Shown here piece after piece: positions 36,985 to 48,883 of a stretch of 64,000 nt of DNA. This DNA is from Pempheris klunzingeri (taxonomy: Eukaryota > Chordata > Actinopteri > Acropomatiformes > Pempheridae): the NCBI RefSeq assembly GCF_042242105.1, contig NC_092016.1, forward strand, positions 8,012,501 to 8,076,500. The letters are read 5' to 3'. Every line of letters begins with the position of its first letter. The stretch's first letter is position 1. A program made the translations under genes and the position numbers. Below the pieces are notes generated by a model. The model saw nothing but the letters and a program-made list of their open reading frames with translations. It ran no database searches and had not been told where the DNA came from.

Positions 36985-37028
<44 letters not shown>

Positions 37029-39423
37029 GTGGGTTTTGAAGTCTTTCATATCAAATTACCTATTTAGATGAAAAAGAGGATTTTGCATTTGATATATTTT
37101 TTTATCTCTTTGACTTCTAGCTTCACAATGTGACCTTGGCCTTGGACCTCCTCTGTGACACAGGCCTTCAAGTGTCCAGTGTTGATCCGCAAGGTGAGGA
37201 AACACACACTGTACACACATTACACACTCTACCTTGTTTACAACAGATTTTACTCAAATTAACATGCCAGGCACAGAGGATGAAAAAAAAAAAGAAAAAC
37301 AGAAGGCCTGCAAATAAAATGACTGCAACAGGAAAAACCACTGGAGCTCAAAGAAATGTCAAACTAATTCAGATGATAGCCTTTATCAAGAGAATTTATC
37401 TGTAGGACGGGGAACCGCCAAAATCTGTTTGGATGTCAGATGAGGATGGGGATCGCTCCGATGGTCTGAGTTAATCTCCACTGCTCGGTGGAGTGTGGGT
37501 TTGATAGTGTTTTGGAAAGAAATATGGAATTGCTTGCGGGAATATGAATGAGTGCAACTTGTGTCTCTCTCAGTAACACTGCAGATGATTGGCTCAGTCC
37601 GAGGTCATCATCATTTATTTAGACAAGAGCAGCGAGGTGCACGGTCTCAAGGGGACAATGTCACTCTGGTGTGATGATAGACACAGGGATTTAGCCTCAG
37701 CGTGTGTGTGTGTGTGTGTGTGTTTGTTTGTTTGTCTGTAGGAAGATATCTTATCTGTATTCATGAGCACTGCTACTATATGCCACCCAGTTATCAGACA
37801 GATCCCCGAAATACTCAGATTGTATCTGTGCCCCGAAAAAACTCATTATGAAATTTTATGTTTGTCAGTTTCAACTTGCAACTGCCAGTTATCAGATTTC
37901 CAGTTCATCTTGGCGTAGCATAAACTTATGAGTCTAAGCATTCATGCGAATAATCATGCAACAGTATGGGAATTGGGATTTTATACTTTGCATTTGATGT
38001 TAAGTAAGAAAAGTTTTTTGAAATTTTGCTTTCTCCTTGGTTCAATAAGGTGAACATAGGTTCATGTATTTAATGAATCAGATGTCTGTTTCAGATCTTT
38101 TCAGCCAGCAAAATCTGTTTCAATGTACTTATTGGAATGTAGGTGTTGTTTTTAGACAGACTGTGGATCTATCCTTTAATGCTACAGCCTATAATGATGT
38201 TGTATATAAGAACAACAGAAGAATTGTTATTACATGAATTAATATTACATATTAAAATGTGCTTCCAATTTTGTGGCAACAATTAAGGGAAGGGCTTCTC
38301 CTGTTTCAGGTCAATTTATTTATAGAGCAAATTTAAAGACGATAAATGTAAGCCAAATGCGCTACAGAGACTTTCAAAATACAGTGGACTAGCCTGCACA
38401 GAAGTCTCACCTCTGAACTCTGAACACCTTCAGGATGAACTGCAAAGCTGACTGTGTGCCAGGCCTTATCTCTCAATGTTGGTGTTCAACCTCACTAATG
38501 CTCCCATGGCTGGATGGGATCTAATCCCTACAGCCAGGTTAAAAAATCCTGAATAGGAGCCGGGTTATGGAAGGCTGTAACTGGAGCATATTGGTTTTGG
38601 TATTAGATATTTAACAATCACATATGGGTGTAATTTTCGAGTGTCCATTTTTGGCCATGTGGAGTAAACAACTCAAAAAAAAAAAAGAGAGAAGAGTGAA
38701 ATAGAGTGACTGACTCAGTGAGTGAATCACTGTGGAAATCAATCAACGGCAAATGGATCTACTTCACTTCCCTGCAGGTTATTGACAACTTCTTGTTCTG
38801 TCTGAGCTTGAATCCCCCTTTCACAATCAGTAAGACTTCCCCACAATATTGCCTGCCAGCCATATAGCCTGTAATGGTGAAGTAAATTCTCAACACGATA
38901 ACTGTTAATGTAAGGACCAGTGCAATTAATCTAAGCCAGGAGCAAGTGGCTGATTTAATTCATTTTTAGTGTCTTTTTAATTACCGGCATAATTGCTGTG
39001 ATGGGATGAGGAACCCTAGCACTCACGGTCTAAAACGGGAGCGTGCTGCACGCATTAATTAGGTTAGCCGGTGGTGGAGTCGATCTTTATGTCACTTTCA
39101 TCCATTTAGTGCATCTCACAACGGAGAGCAATTTTGGTGGAACCTCGTCTCAAGGACATATTGATTAAATCCCCTTCTAATGTGTTTTTTTTTTGGCCCT
39201 CCTGATCTATGACCTGTTGGATGGATTGTGAGAATAGTTGGTAGCTAATGTTGGTAAAAGCATACTCATGTTTTCACTGCCTCAGCGGCTTGGTGGATGC
39301 TGATGGTGCATTATAAATACTCACTCAACTTCTCTGAAACTTGCGACAGATATTGTCTCTCAGGACGTCGCTGCCACCTTGAAAGTCTTGTACGCCCTGT
39401 TCAAGAAGCACAATGGGAAATGA
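30397..39423 (+). CDS. parvg: Gamma-parvin, 12 exons, complete
   Basis: Cytoplasmic two-CH-domain adaptor of integrin-ILK adhesion, blood-cell form in mammals. Exons: 30397-30460, 31610-31674, 32283-32385, 32588-32731, 34160-34275, 34372-34427, 34514-34548, 34661-34722, 34926-34994, 35146-35247, 37121-37193, 39350-39423; open frame of 320 aa (human 331). The short acidic leader (MEAGLFENPKEEDTVD) lacks the KKDESFLGK block of beta-parvin, as in PARVG. CH1 is about 37-148 (YWINSTLKSEHIV, SLEEDLYDGLVLHHLL); CH2 is about 195-320 (FADGVILLLLIGQLEGFF, LHNVTLALDLL, VLYALFKKHNGK). It lies 3.1 kb downstream of parvb in the same direction, and exons of 103, 116, 62, 69, 102 and 73 nt have exact counterparts there, showing tandem duplication. 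The linker exons (56 and 35 nt) differ. Exon 9 is flanked by T18 and A20 runs. Confidence 0.95.
30461..31609. other. parvg intron 1: no gene seen
   Basis: AT-rich; nothing recognised beyond the splice sites CAGG|GTATGT and TTCACACAG. Confidence 0.5.
32732..34159. other. parvg intron 4: no gene seen
   Basis: Phase 1 intron. T-rich tracts at about 33920-33945. No coding segment or clear repeat recognised. Confidence 0.5.
35640..35945 (+). repeat. Retroelement 3' tail (L2-like LINE or SINE with shared tail) in parvg intron 10
   Basis: Contains the phrases 'gcatgtctttggactgtggg', 'gagaaaacccacgcaagcac' and 'gtgggttcgaacctggaac', which I recognise as the widely dispersed 3' part of fish L2/Maui-type LINEs and SINEs sharing that tail. 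No reverse transcriptase is present. Confidence 0.65.
36941..37025. repeat. Compound (TC)n(TATC)n(TA)n microsatellite, parvg intron 10
   Basis: Direct tandem runs: TC units, then TATC units, interrupted TATATC, and finally about 20 TA units. It ends about 95 bases before exon 11. Confidence 0.95.
37194..39349. other. parvg intron 11: no gene seen
   Basis: Phase 1 intron. Holds a (GT)n/(TTTG)n tract at 37702-37735 and a possible old retroelement tail at 38310-38400 ('tttatttatagagcaaattt'). No coding exon recognised. Confidence 0.45.
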
Positions 39424-40111
39424 CAGAGGACAGACAAGTGAAGAGGAACTCGGCAACCAGAAGTACAAACAGAGCTGAAGATAGGTAGGGTGGAATCGGG
39501 CTAGCTTGTGGTTTTTGTCTATTTCTAAACTGTGGCAAATGTTTTTTTTTTAAGCTTATTTAAAATAAGTACAAAAGTCACACATAATCAAGGATGTCTT
39601 CGTCTAAGGGCCTGATCATATCAGCATTCAGGAGAGGCAAGCTGTGAAGCGCTTAGGATAAAAGCGCTACATGCTGCCACTTGCAGCCATAACCGAGGCG
39701 GGTTCTGCATTATAATTTAATCTTGCGGCTCGTAGAGGGGTTAAAATCCAGTTTTAAGACATTAGTTCAACTCGTATTGTGGTCATGGTGCATACTCCTG
39801 AATAAGTTTGAATTTTTCTGTGAGTGGGTACTCAGCATGCTTTCATGGTCAGTGTATATCTTGTTGACTGTGTAAGAACAAAAAGAGCTGCAGTATGCTA
39901 CAACAGAGCTATTATCATATGACGTGTTTTCCAAAAGTCAAATGTATTTTCAGTTGTTCCGAATGTGATTTTGTCTGCAAGTGGGCTTAGTGGTGCACAT
40001 TTTCAGACCATCTCTCCTCAAAAACAATCATTCTTCACCTGCACAGAGCTGGTCAATCTCTGTGTGAAGTGGGTGGGAATGTGAATGAAGCTCAAGCACA
40101 TCTGAGTGTAT

Positions 40112-40142
40112 CCCCCCCCCCCCCCCCCCCCCCAAAAAAAAA
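40112..40142. repeat. C22-A9 homopolymer tract
   Basis: Twenty-two consecutive C followed directly by nine A. The minus strand has G22, which can form a quadruplex. True length is likely to be uncertain in an assembly. Confidence 0.9.
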
Positions 40143-40339
40143 CATTTTAAATTTGCTTCTCATTCAGTCAAAATATATGCAGTGTGGAGATTTGCGTAGC
40201 CCAGTCTTTTATTTCCTGGCAATTTACTCTTTTTTTTCTCTATCTCATCACTCTTGTCCCTCGCTGTATTTCCTTTTCTGCCTGACACTGCTAAAACATA
40301 AGACTTTTGATTGTTGGAAACCATCAACTGCCAGTTCTC

Positions 40340-40345
40340 AATAAA
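40340..40345 (+). terminator. parvg: Polyadenylation signal candidate for parvg
   Basis: AATAAA about 0.92 kb after the parvg stop, followed by T-rich sequence. It is the first good AATAAA I find after the stop, but there is no transcript support. Confidence 0.35.
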
Positions 40346-43300
40346 CAAAGATTCTTTCTTTCTCTGCTTCTTCCACGTGCTCCGGCTGACAGTTTGTGGC
40401 CTCCTCTGTTTCTAGTCTGTGAATGCAATTGTTTTTTTTTTTTTTTCTTGTCACTGAATTGTTCACAACTCAGTGTCACACACATGCAGAGCGGGTGCAG
40501 CAGGCAGCGACGGAGGGAGGCACAGAGAATAACACACAGACAATAGATGTGATTCCATCAAAGCATATTTTGCAAATTATGTGTTGAATTTGACCAGAAC
40601 TGGAAAAATCCACTTCATTGTTCTCTGTGTTGCAAAGAAGCGTAATTTATTCATTTAAAACAATTTCACGCAAACCATTAGTGACTTTTTTTATCAGCAA
40701 GTTCTTTAGTGTTAAATAATAGGTTCTCTTTACCACTGCCTCTCTGGTTTAGTTTTGTGTTTTTTATTTTGGCAAATTGTAGAGCACATGTCTTTATTTT
40801 TGTCTTAAGGTTAAAGTATGAAGTTCTGGGAACGTTTAACAGTCACAACAACCACTTTCACACTTCATATTCCCTCCAGTTTTCTTGCAGATGTGTTTGT
40901 TGACATTTAGGAAGCCAATTTATTCATTTCCACCAAGGTGATGGAAAATTCACATTTTATATCCCCTGACATTTCAAAAACTTTGCATAAAATTTGTCAG
41001 ATGGAAACATAGATACATAGTATATACATATATATAGAGAGAGGCAGAGATAGAAAGAGACACTGAGGTCTGTGTTGCTCTTCTTTATCATATAAATTGG
41101 CCTTTTCAGTGGAGAGTTAAACCTCAAGTGAACACAGCTGCAATAAATTCATCTATTTATCTATTTAATGTATCTATTTCTCAGACACAAACTGCATGGT
41201 CATTTCATAGTCACGTGTTACATGTAACATCCGCTCATATAAGTTTGCCTGTCAACATTAAGTAGTCCACATAAACATTTGGTACTTTCTGCACATGCCA
41301 AGTCTGTGAATATGAATATGTTCATATTCATCAGTGTTGTGTATTTCAGGGTCAGTCGGAGGAGTTTTAAGCTCAGGGATACACTCTGTCAAGATTGTTT
41401 AGATACATGTCAGTGCATAAAATGTCTATGATTCTCAGTAATAAATGGTTAAAACCTTGATGCAAGTGTCTTGCCTGAAAGGAAGTGAAGAGTTTGTACA
41501 GAGAGCTGTCTAATAAAATCTTTAAATGACTGAACTATGCTCATGAAATGAAAACACCATGGCCTGTTCTTTATCTATTCATTTACCTACTTAGTTACCT
41601 GCATCTCCATTTATCTGCTTACCTGATGTGATAAATGTCTTTTAAAATATTCCTATGTTTCAATGTTCCAGTTGGCAATTCTAACTATTATACAGAGTTA
41701 ATAATGTCAATATTTGTGCTTTTAAGCTTGCCCTCCCGAAAGAATCAAGATAAGGATGCGAACATTTTCAGAATAATGCAACAAGCTGGATAAATCACAG
41801 AACCCCATATGTGGTTCAGCATGTGCAAACATGTGTGTCTGACATGCATTTGCGATTATCTTTGGGGCACACAACGACAAGAGCAAGAGTCAGGGGAGAT
41901 TAATGTATTTTAGCCACTGTATGCACATCAGCAAAAAGGTCACAGCTTAGTCTGTCATCAGTTTCTAATCCATCAGATCGAGGATAAATTTCAGGATAAA
42001 CATTTGAGGGATTAAACCTGCTCTGCTCCAATGCCAACACTGTCTTCTTCTTCTTCTTCTTCCATCAGGACTCTGCATCACCACTGCGTCCTCAACACTC
42101 TAAGATAGTATCTAAATATATAAATAAATAACTAATTACCTATTACTGAGAACATTTTTAGAAATCATTTGATAAAATGTTTGAGGCTACTGTGAGTGTA
42201 TTTTATTACACAGGGTGACACCAGAAGATTTCTCACAAACTGATCGTCTGTTTTGGAGAAAACAAATGCTGCCTCTCTGTAAAAAAAAAAAAAACTCACT
42301 AGAGGCTGAAGTGTGTGTGTGTTGACATGAAACTTGAGTAATACCTGCATAACTTGTCGCACTGAACAGATTTGTCTGTCTGTGCAGGAAAAGGGGGAGT
42401 TAGAGAGATCATTCCAACAAGTATTCACATTTTGTACATTAAACTTAATTCTTAGTGTTTGATGAGAGAGTAGACTCAACTGCTTCATGTTAAAGATGCT
42501 ATGATTTTCATATTAACAATGGTTAAAAAGTCTATGTGTAATGTTAAAGTATATAGTTTATATAGGAATATTTCATCTCATTGTTTTGGTTTGCCAACTT
42601 GCAGCTTTACTGTATGATTCAGTCTCATCAGTGTCATTTCCCGTCACAGTGGGAAAGACACCTCTGAAGAGCCTACTGTAGGTTACCTGCCCAGCACAAA
42701 ATGGCATACAGACAAATTTAGCAAGTGAATAAACCTGGAGAAGCGTCAAGCAACTTAAGAGGCAATATTTCCCTCAGGAGTTGGTGGAAACCAAAACAGA
42801 GCTGAAAATAATGTTAACATTGTTAACACATAAATACTGATGTTGCTCTTACAATATGCCAGCGTAGCTAGAACCTGTTGCATGGGATTAACCCTTTGAA
42901 CTCTGTAATTTAAACGGTCTGCCTGCGCCTACATTGGTATTTTTGCTCATTGTGATGTCATTTCTCCAAATGCTTCATATCTCTAAAATCTGTACAACCT
43001 CAGCTAAAAGGGTAAATGAGTCAGTAAACTCAGCCTGTATTGATTGAGATACAAGATTGTATTGTAACATATTGATCCAAAAACAATTCTAAATATAGAA
43101 ATGTAAACAAAATGTTTATTAACACTCCTGAAGTTATTTGAACTATTTGCATGTTTTAGTTTTAGAGCTGTGCTCATTTGCCAGTTTTTCCTTTGCCAAA
43201 ATGTAGCCTGAAATTGGAACCTTATTTACCCACCTTGGCGACAAGCTATGGTATGGTTGGTACTCTAGCTCTTCTAGTGTCATCTGATACCCATATCCTC

Positions 43301-43671
43301 ACTCTAGCTTTGAAATTGAGCCTGCTAGAGCCTTTTTAAGTCCGTGCACTTCCCCCTAAGGCCCCCCTGGGTAGTGCCACTGCACCGCGCCATGTCACAC
43401 CATGTTGTACAGCTCGTAACATAATATAATGATGCCATCAACTTGCAACATGCAACTTGTAACACTCTATTATAGGTTTCATTTTAGACCGATTTAAGCA
43501 GCAACAAGAGAGTTAAAATAAACAAAATAAAAGTGGAATGGTAAAAGTTATATACACCAAACAATGCAGCCCAAGTGACCAAACTGCTTGACAAGACAGA
43601 GCTAAGGAGAAAGATGTTGACCTGTCAGGATGAAAACCGTGATGAGCTGGAGGAGCTCAATCCAGGGTCAA

Positions 43672-43778
43672 ATAAAAGGTCAAAGCCTTGGACCTTTTAT
43701 TAGCCCAAAAGCAACAAAGCAAGAACAACAGCAGCAGGGGAGGTGACCTTTGAGTGAAAGGTCACCTCCCCTGCTGCT
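43672..43778. repeat. Two adjacent perfect hairpins
   Basis: The first pairs 43672-43681 (ATAAAAGGTC) with 43691-43700. The second pairs 43730-43751 with 43757-43778, a perfect 22-base stem around a 5-base loop (GAGTG). No ORF and no target-site duplication noticed. Confidence 0.85.
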
Positions 43779-44484
43779 TTTGGAGAACCAGTGAGCCCTG
43801 CAACTCACCCAGTTACAGGACTGCTCAGAGCACCGGTGAAAGACATCTATAGTATCTGACTATGTCACAGTTTCTCTGTTCGTAATGTGTCTCGCATCAG
43901 TGTTAAAGAATAAGAAGCACTGTGTGTGTGCTTCTATACCAAAGATCATTATAGAGGCTATGATATTGTTTCAAATGCACTCATTGCAGAGCAGGAAAAA
44001 TCAGCATTCAGTCAGTTCAGTTTATATAAGATCTCTTGTGGTTATGTAAATGTCCTTACAAATAAAGATGCTCTTGCTGCAAAAAGTAGGTCAATCTACT
44101 TCTTTGAAAGTAAACAAAGTAATGAATGAATGTTAAGATACCCTGAAATATCAGGACATAATGAGTCATGTTATTTATGCCATTTTATACATGAGCTCTG
44201 AAAAAAAAAAAAAAAAAAACGCCACCAGTTCCTGCCATTAAAAAATGACTACATCTGTGACATTTGAATTCTGCTCGAAAAAAAAAAGCCCATTATTTTC
44301 TCCCAAGAGAGAGCTTGTTATTTTGCTGAAAATAAATTATACTGAACACATCCATACTCCCTCTTTGGTGTTGTGACCTAGGAAGATACAATGAAGAGTG
44401 ATTTAAACTAAGTTCTGTTTACCCTCATTTTTTATGCTACAAACTACTGATCCTCCTGGGGCGAACTTGTCCTCTATATTTGAC

Positions 44485-44645
44485 CCATTCGCAGTATTTA
44501 TAGTGAGGCGAGGCTTTAGCGGCCAATACCAAACACGGCCTTCTTCGCTGTGATACAGATACAGAGGAGATCATGCAAAATCTACACAGAATGGAACCAG
44601 CAGTGAGAGTCAAACCCAGGACCTTCTTATTTCAAAGTCATGTGG
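44485..44645 (+). repeat. Degraded retroelement 3' tail (same class as 35640)
   Basis: Phrases 'atcatgcaaaatctacacag' and 'gtcaaacccaggaccttctt' are diverged forms of the tail seen in the copy at 35640-35945. Confidence 0.5.
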
Positions 44646-45249
44646 GGTTGCTAACAGAATTGTTAGCATTGTTAATTGAAGAGTTTTGTTGTTACAGAGG
44701 AAACTGTGTGAGCGAATGATTGATATGAAGCAATTAGCGGTAATTTAATCTTTCTAACCTTAAAACAACATTAGTTTGTATAGGTTTTACAGATTTGTCA
44801 TTATTTTAACCCTCACATGCTGTGTGTGGTCCGACAGTAATGGATTCAGTCTGAGGGAGATTTAAGTTCAACCACCTGCAAGGTGCAGTATTGAGCTTCT
44901 GATCGAACTGGACTGTACAGTGGGAGAAACCATACTGAAAACACACACTGATCCAGATAATGTACTGATGCAACACAGGAGCTGTTGCAGCAATCGCCAC
45001 CATCGTAAGTGTTTTCATCAGTGGCGAAGAAATTAAGTAGATCGAAACAGCGATTTCATTTTCTTGTCTAACGTGAAAATATACAGTCCTCATAACTAGA
45101 GATGGTGTTCAGTATGTAATAAATGCTGACTGATAGCTTATTTCATTATGAAATGTAATTTTCTCTCAACTCTTATCACAGTAAAAGTGTTTCAATGCAG
45201 CTTAATTTCATCTTCTTCCAGCAGTTTTTATTCTGAAATAGCCACAGTC

Positions 45250-45455
45250 CATTTTTCATCACAAAGTGCTTGTCTGTCAATCAAGCCAAACAGACCAGAG
45301 CCAATTATGCGGTAGGCTGCTGGTCTAAATGAGCAAACATCTCTGTTTGGTCCTCTTTTGTCTTTTCATGTGACAGTGTAATATAAATGAACTTAGCACA
45401 AGTGGCTCTGCCCTCTTTGGTTTGACAGACAAATACTTTGTGATAAATCATGAAA
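45250..45455. repeat. Imperfect long inverted repeat
   Basis: Left arm 45250-45303 and right arm 45403-45455 are largely reverse complements ('cacaaagtgcttgtctgtca' against 'tgacagacaaatactttgtg') with a loop of about 100 bases. It could be a small MITE or a structured non-coding element. Confidence 0.65.
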
Positions 45456-48281
45456 GAAAATGATAATTGGGATGAGGGCGTTGTGACACGAAAACCTCGG
45501 ATTAAATAAAAAATGACTTAATAAAACTCTTTTATGCTGAAAAGAAGCATGAAGGGTTTTAAAGATATATTGGATTTTGTGATCATTTCACCGCAGATAT
45601 TTAGTCCATATTGTGTTACATATCAATTTAACACCAGTCTTCCTCCTTTGAGTCTTTTGTAAAACTGAAAAATACTGTTTGAAAACACTTCCAATAAATC
45701 ATAAATTTGACCTGTGTAAACAAAAGGTGCAGCACAAGATGGCGGTCTTCTAAAACTGTCCCCGCTCACTCTTGTTGATCGAGTTTTTTACTGTACCTGT
45801 AAACACCTTTACAGCGAATGAAACACTTCATTAGCAAACGAGTGAGCCAAAAGTCTTGTCTTGTCACTACAAATATGTTTTTTGGACTCCCGACTGCTAA
45901 GGGACACTAAGTCTAATACAGCTACTTGTTTGGCAGCTTTTGATCAACTTCCATGGTAGTCGCCTGTTTACCACCATCGTTAGCGGGATCACTGCTTCTC
46001 TTCACATAGTTTTTTTTTTTTTTTTTTCAGCTGGCTGCTTGTGCTCACATGAATATTGTAAGAAGACGATGTTGACGTGGTGTTTGTGTGCCTGGGATCA
46101 GTAAGCTACCAGACTGAGTCTTTCATGTGTCTCTCTCTGATCTGCTTGATGTCTTCTTTGCTGTTTATTTTATAATTCTATGGAGCTGTATTTATTTACA
46201 GTGGTGGCATTGGTGACATTGTAAATTAACTTCTTGAAGTGTTTTACAATGACATTATTTTGTTTTGGTTGAAGTTTGGCACTTGTATTGTGATTTTTCC
46301 TGCCGTTGATCGTGGTGAATTCTGAACTCGTGTTTGAGTGCTGTGAATCTTAAGGACTGAATTAATATGATAGTTTAAATATTTCAACACAAAGCAATGG
46401 GTTCATGTAACAGCTGTCTATGCTGTTCTTCATATCAACAGATCAGTCACATCTTAGCCGCTGAGCTCCTGTATCATTGCTACTTATCAATACTTCATAA
46501 CTTTTCTTGAGAACTTATGTGCTTAAAACATTGTATTTTTGTGAGATTTATATGTTCCGCTGCATAGATGGCATATATTAGCTTGCTGCAGCAAATTATG
46601 CTGCTTAGATATCACTAGCTGTACTTTCCTTTCACTTTGGGGGGAATCAATGCTTGCAGGGAGGGACATAGACCGGATTTGGAACACTATAGGAGTCTCT
46701 TAATCAGTTATAGGGGGCGCAAAATGATTTACAAGATTAAAACAACAACAACATAAAAACATAAAATATAGAATGTATGTAATTAATTATACACAGATTC
46801 AAGGATTCAAAGATTTGTTTGTCACAAACACCAGAAACGTATAGTGAAATGTAATGTTATAAACTCCTAACATTGTGCTAACGTGCTAACTAGCGAGAAA
46901 AGGATGAGAAAAAACAATTAAAGATGGAAAAAAGTAAAATGCATATTTACTGAGGAAAACAGGCTAGCAGACAAGACTGAAGATATACAGAGGTCAGAGG
47001 TCATCGTCCTAATGGCCGCTCTAATGTCATACAGCAAATAAACCAAAACCAGTACGACGTTTTGTTCTTCTGTTTGTTAGCATCAGTTAGGTGTGGCCCT
47101 CCGTTACTTGAACAGTAATAATGACCAGTTTGAATAGACGTCATGAAACAGTAGCATTAATATCCACTTCAGATGGGTCTTAATGTGGTGTCAGTGCCGC
47201 AGAAGACCCGGCCTGAGCAGACAGGACATCGGGGAGACGAGGCTTAATGGAGTTTTAATAGATAAATGTTGGCAGGATGTATCTCAGGCTCCTCAATAAC
47301 AGCAGGATGTGGGAATCCAGACAATGGGTTTTAAATGGTGATGGATGGCAGCAATTGGTGTCGCATGTGCAGATGGGAAGAACGTTGGTCACAGGCATAC
47401 TGGAAGGAGGGCACAGATGGAGTGGATGGAGGAGAGGAGGCAGAGGCACAGAACCTGGGCGGGATGATCGACAGAGGTGGAGGAGGGTTGGGTAAAAGTC
47501 AGAGCTTATTAAGAAAGCTCAAAGGGACCTTACACAACGTGATAACAAACTTGTTGGTTGCCGGGGGCCTTTGACGCAAGCGGGCAGCAGCAGGTGTCTG
47601 ATTTGAAGCGAGTTGTTGAGGTCTGACAGCACCTGTCACCGTCTGTCTGTTTTTCGCCATCTCTTTGCTTTAATGATGTTCCCGTGTTGGCTAACTTTGG
47701 ACGTGGCCCTGTCAGCTCGAGAAGGGTCACAGCTTTGAGGTTGGATGAATCATCTGATGCTGTACTGATTGACCATTAAAAAAAAATTCAGGAGCTTCTG
47801 CAGCTCCCAAACCAACGAAGACAGCAAAAGTTTGTCCGTTTTGTTTCCTTTTTTCCCAGTTCATCAATACAATAAATCAAAACTTCATTTACTTTACTCT
47901 TAATTTGATGGTTTGCTTAACACCTGAGCCAAAACAGTGATTGTCCAGTCATAGATTAACAATCACAACATGGAGCTGTAGTAAGAACAATACTGCAGAA
48001 CCGTAAGGAATGAAGTAACCTGTCAGTGTAGATTAACTTGTCTAATGTAGGACTTTCCTCCATCTTGTCAGCTTTGCTTTTCACCTCCTGCCCTCCATCT
48101 AGATGTTATGGAGTCATAAATGTATGTATACACTATAAATCTAACCTCTGTCTTGTCCAAGCTTGTAATCAAAGTATCCAAATAAGGTTATGTCACTATA
48201 TATAAATAATAATTTGATGTTACATGTATCCTTAACATACTTACCATACAGAACAATATGCTGTTTTTAATTTATTTCTAT

Positions 48282-48312
<31 letters not shown>

Positions 48313-48877
48313 CTACATATATACACATGAAGCACCTGGTGAGGATGCTGAGCTTTTGCGCAGGACATGTAGCTTCAGCCTGTGTTTTTTTTTTTTTAGC
48401 ATAATATCATGTATGTAGCCTTTATTTGCATATTTCACTTCAAAATAGCTACAATTAAATGTGTTTGAATTTTAAATGTGTTAAATTAAATGTGAACAAT
48501 TTGAATTTTGGTAAATCTGCCACTTTTATCCCTGTATCACTGACGTTATACACAACCTGGACCAATCAGACCAAAAGCATTAGAAAATTTTGAAATGTGG
48601 AGAGAAAAAAAGATGAACAATGAAATGTGACAATACACCGAAATATAGGAGAACAAAGGAGCTGAAAAAGTAATGTAGTCAAATAAATAATGTTTTGATT
48701 CATATTATCAAATCATTGGAGGTAAAAGACAAAATAAAATGGTTTTCTATTTCTAACCAAACTTCTCTGACAGCCAGCTTTGTCTGTTGCGGGCCTCCTT
48801 AGGGGGCTCACTTTAAAGTATTTCCTTCAAAGAGAACTTGACACAGAGGGATTTAAACACACTGGAAAAGATAAAAC

Positions 48878-48883
48878 TTTATT
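48878..48883 (-). terminator. shisal1: Minus-strand polyadenylation signal candidate, possibly of shisal1
   Basis: Plus-strand TTTATT reads AATAAA on the minus strand. The sequence to its right (48884-49140) reads like a 3' UTR end. If shisal1 splices past its stop codon (donor at 57516), this could be its distal 3' end. Inference only. Confidence 0.25.

Larger units (their letters stand above)
40346..48877. other. Gene-free region downstream of parvg
   Basis: No coding exon, RNA gene or intact transposon recognised. It contains two hairpins (43672-43778), an imperfect inverted repeat (45250-45455), an old retroelement tail (44485-44640), an (AT)n tract at 48285-48312 and poly-A tracts near 44202-44219 and 42281-42293. 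The segment 45720-46100 (starting near 'caagatggcgg') is GC-richer and may be an old LINE or retro-copy fragment, not identified. Confidence 0.45.
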
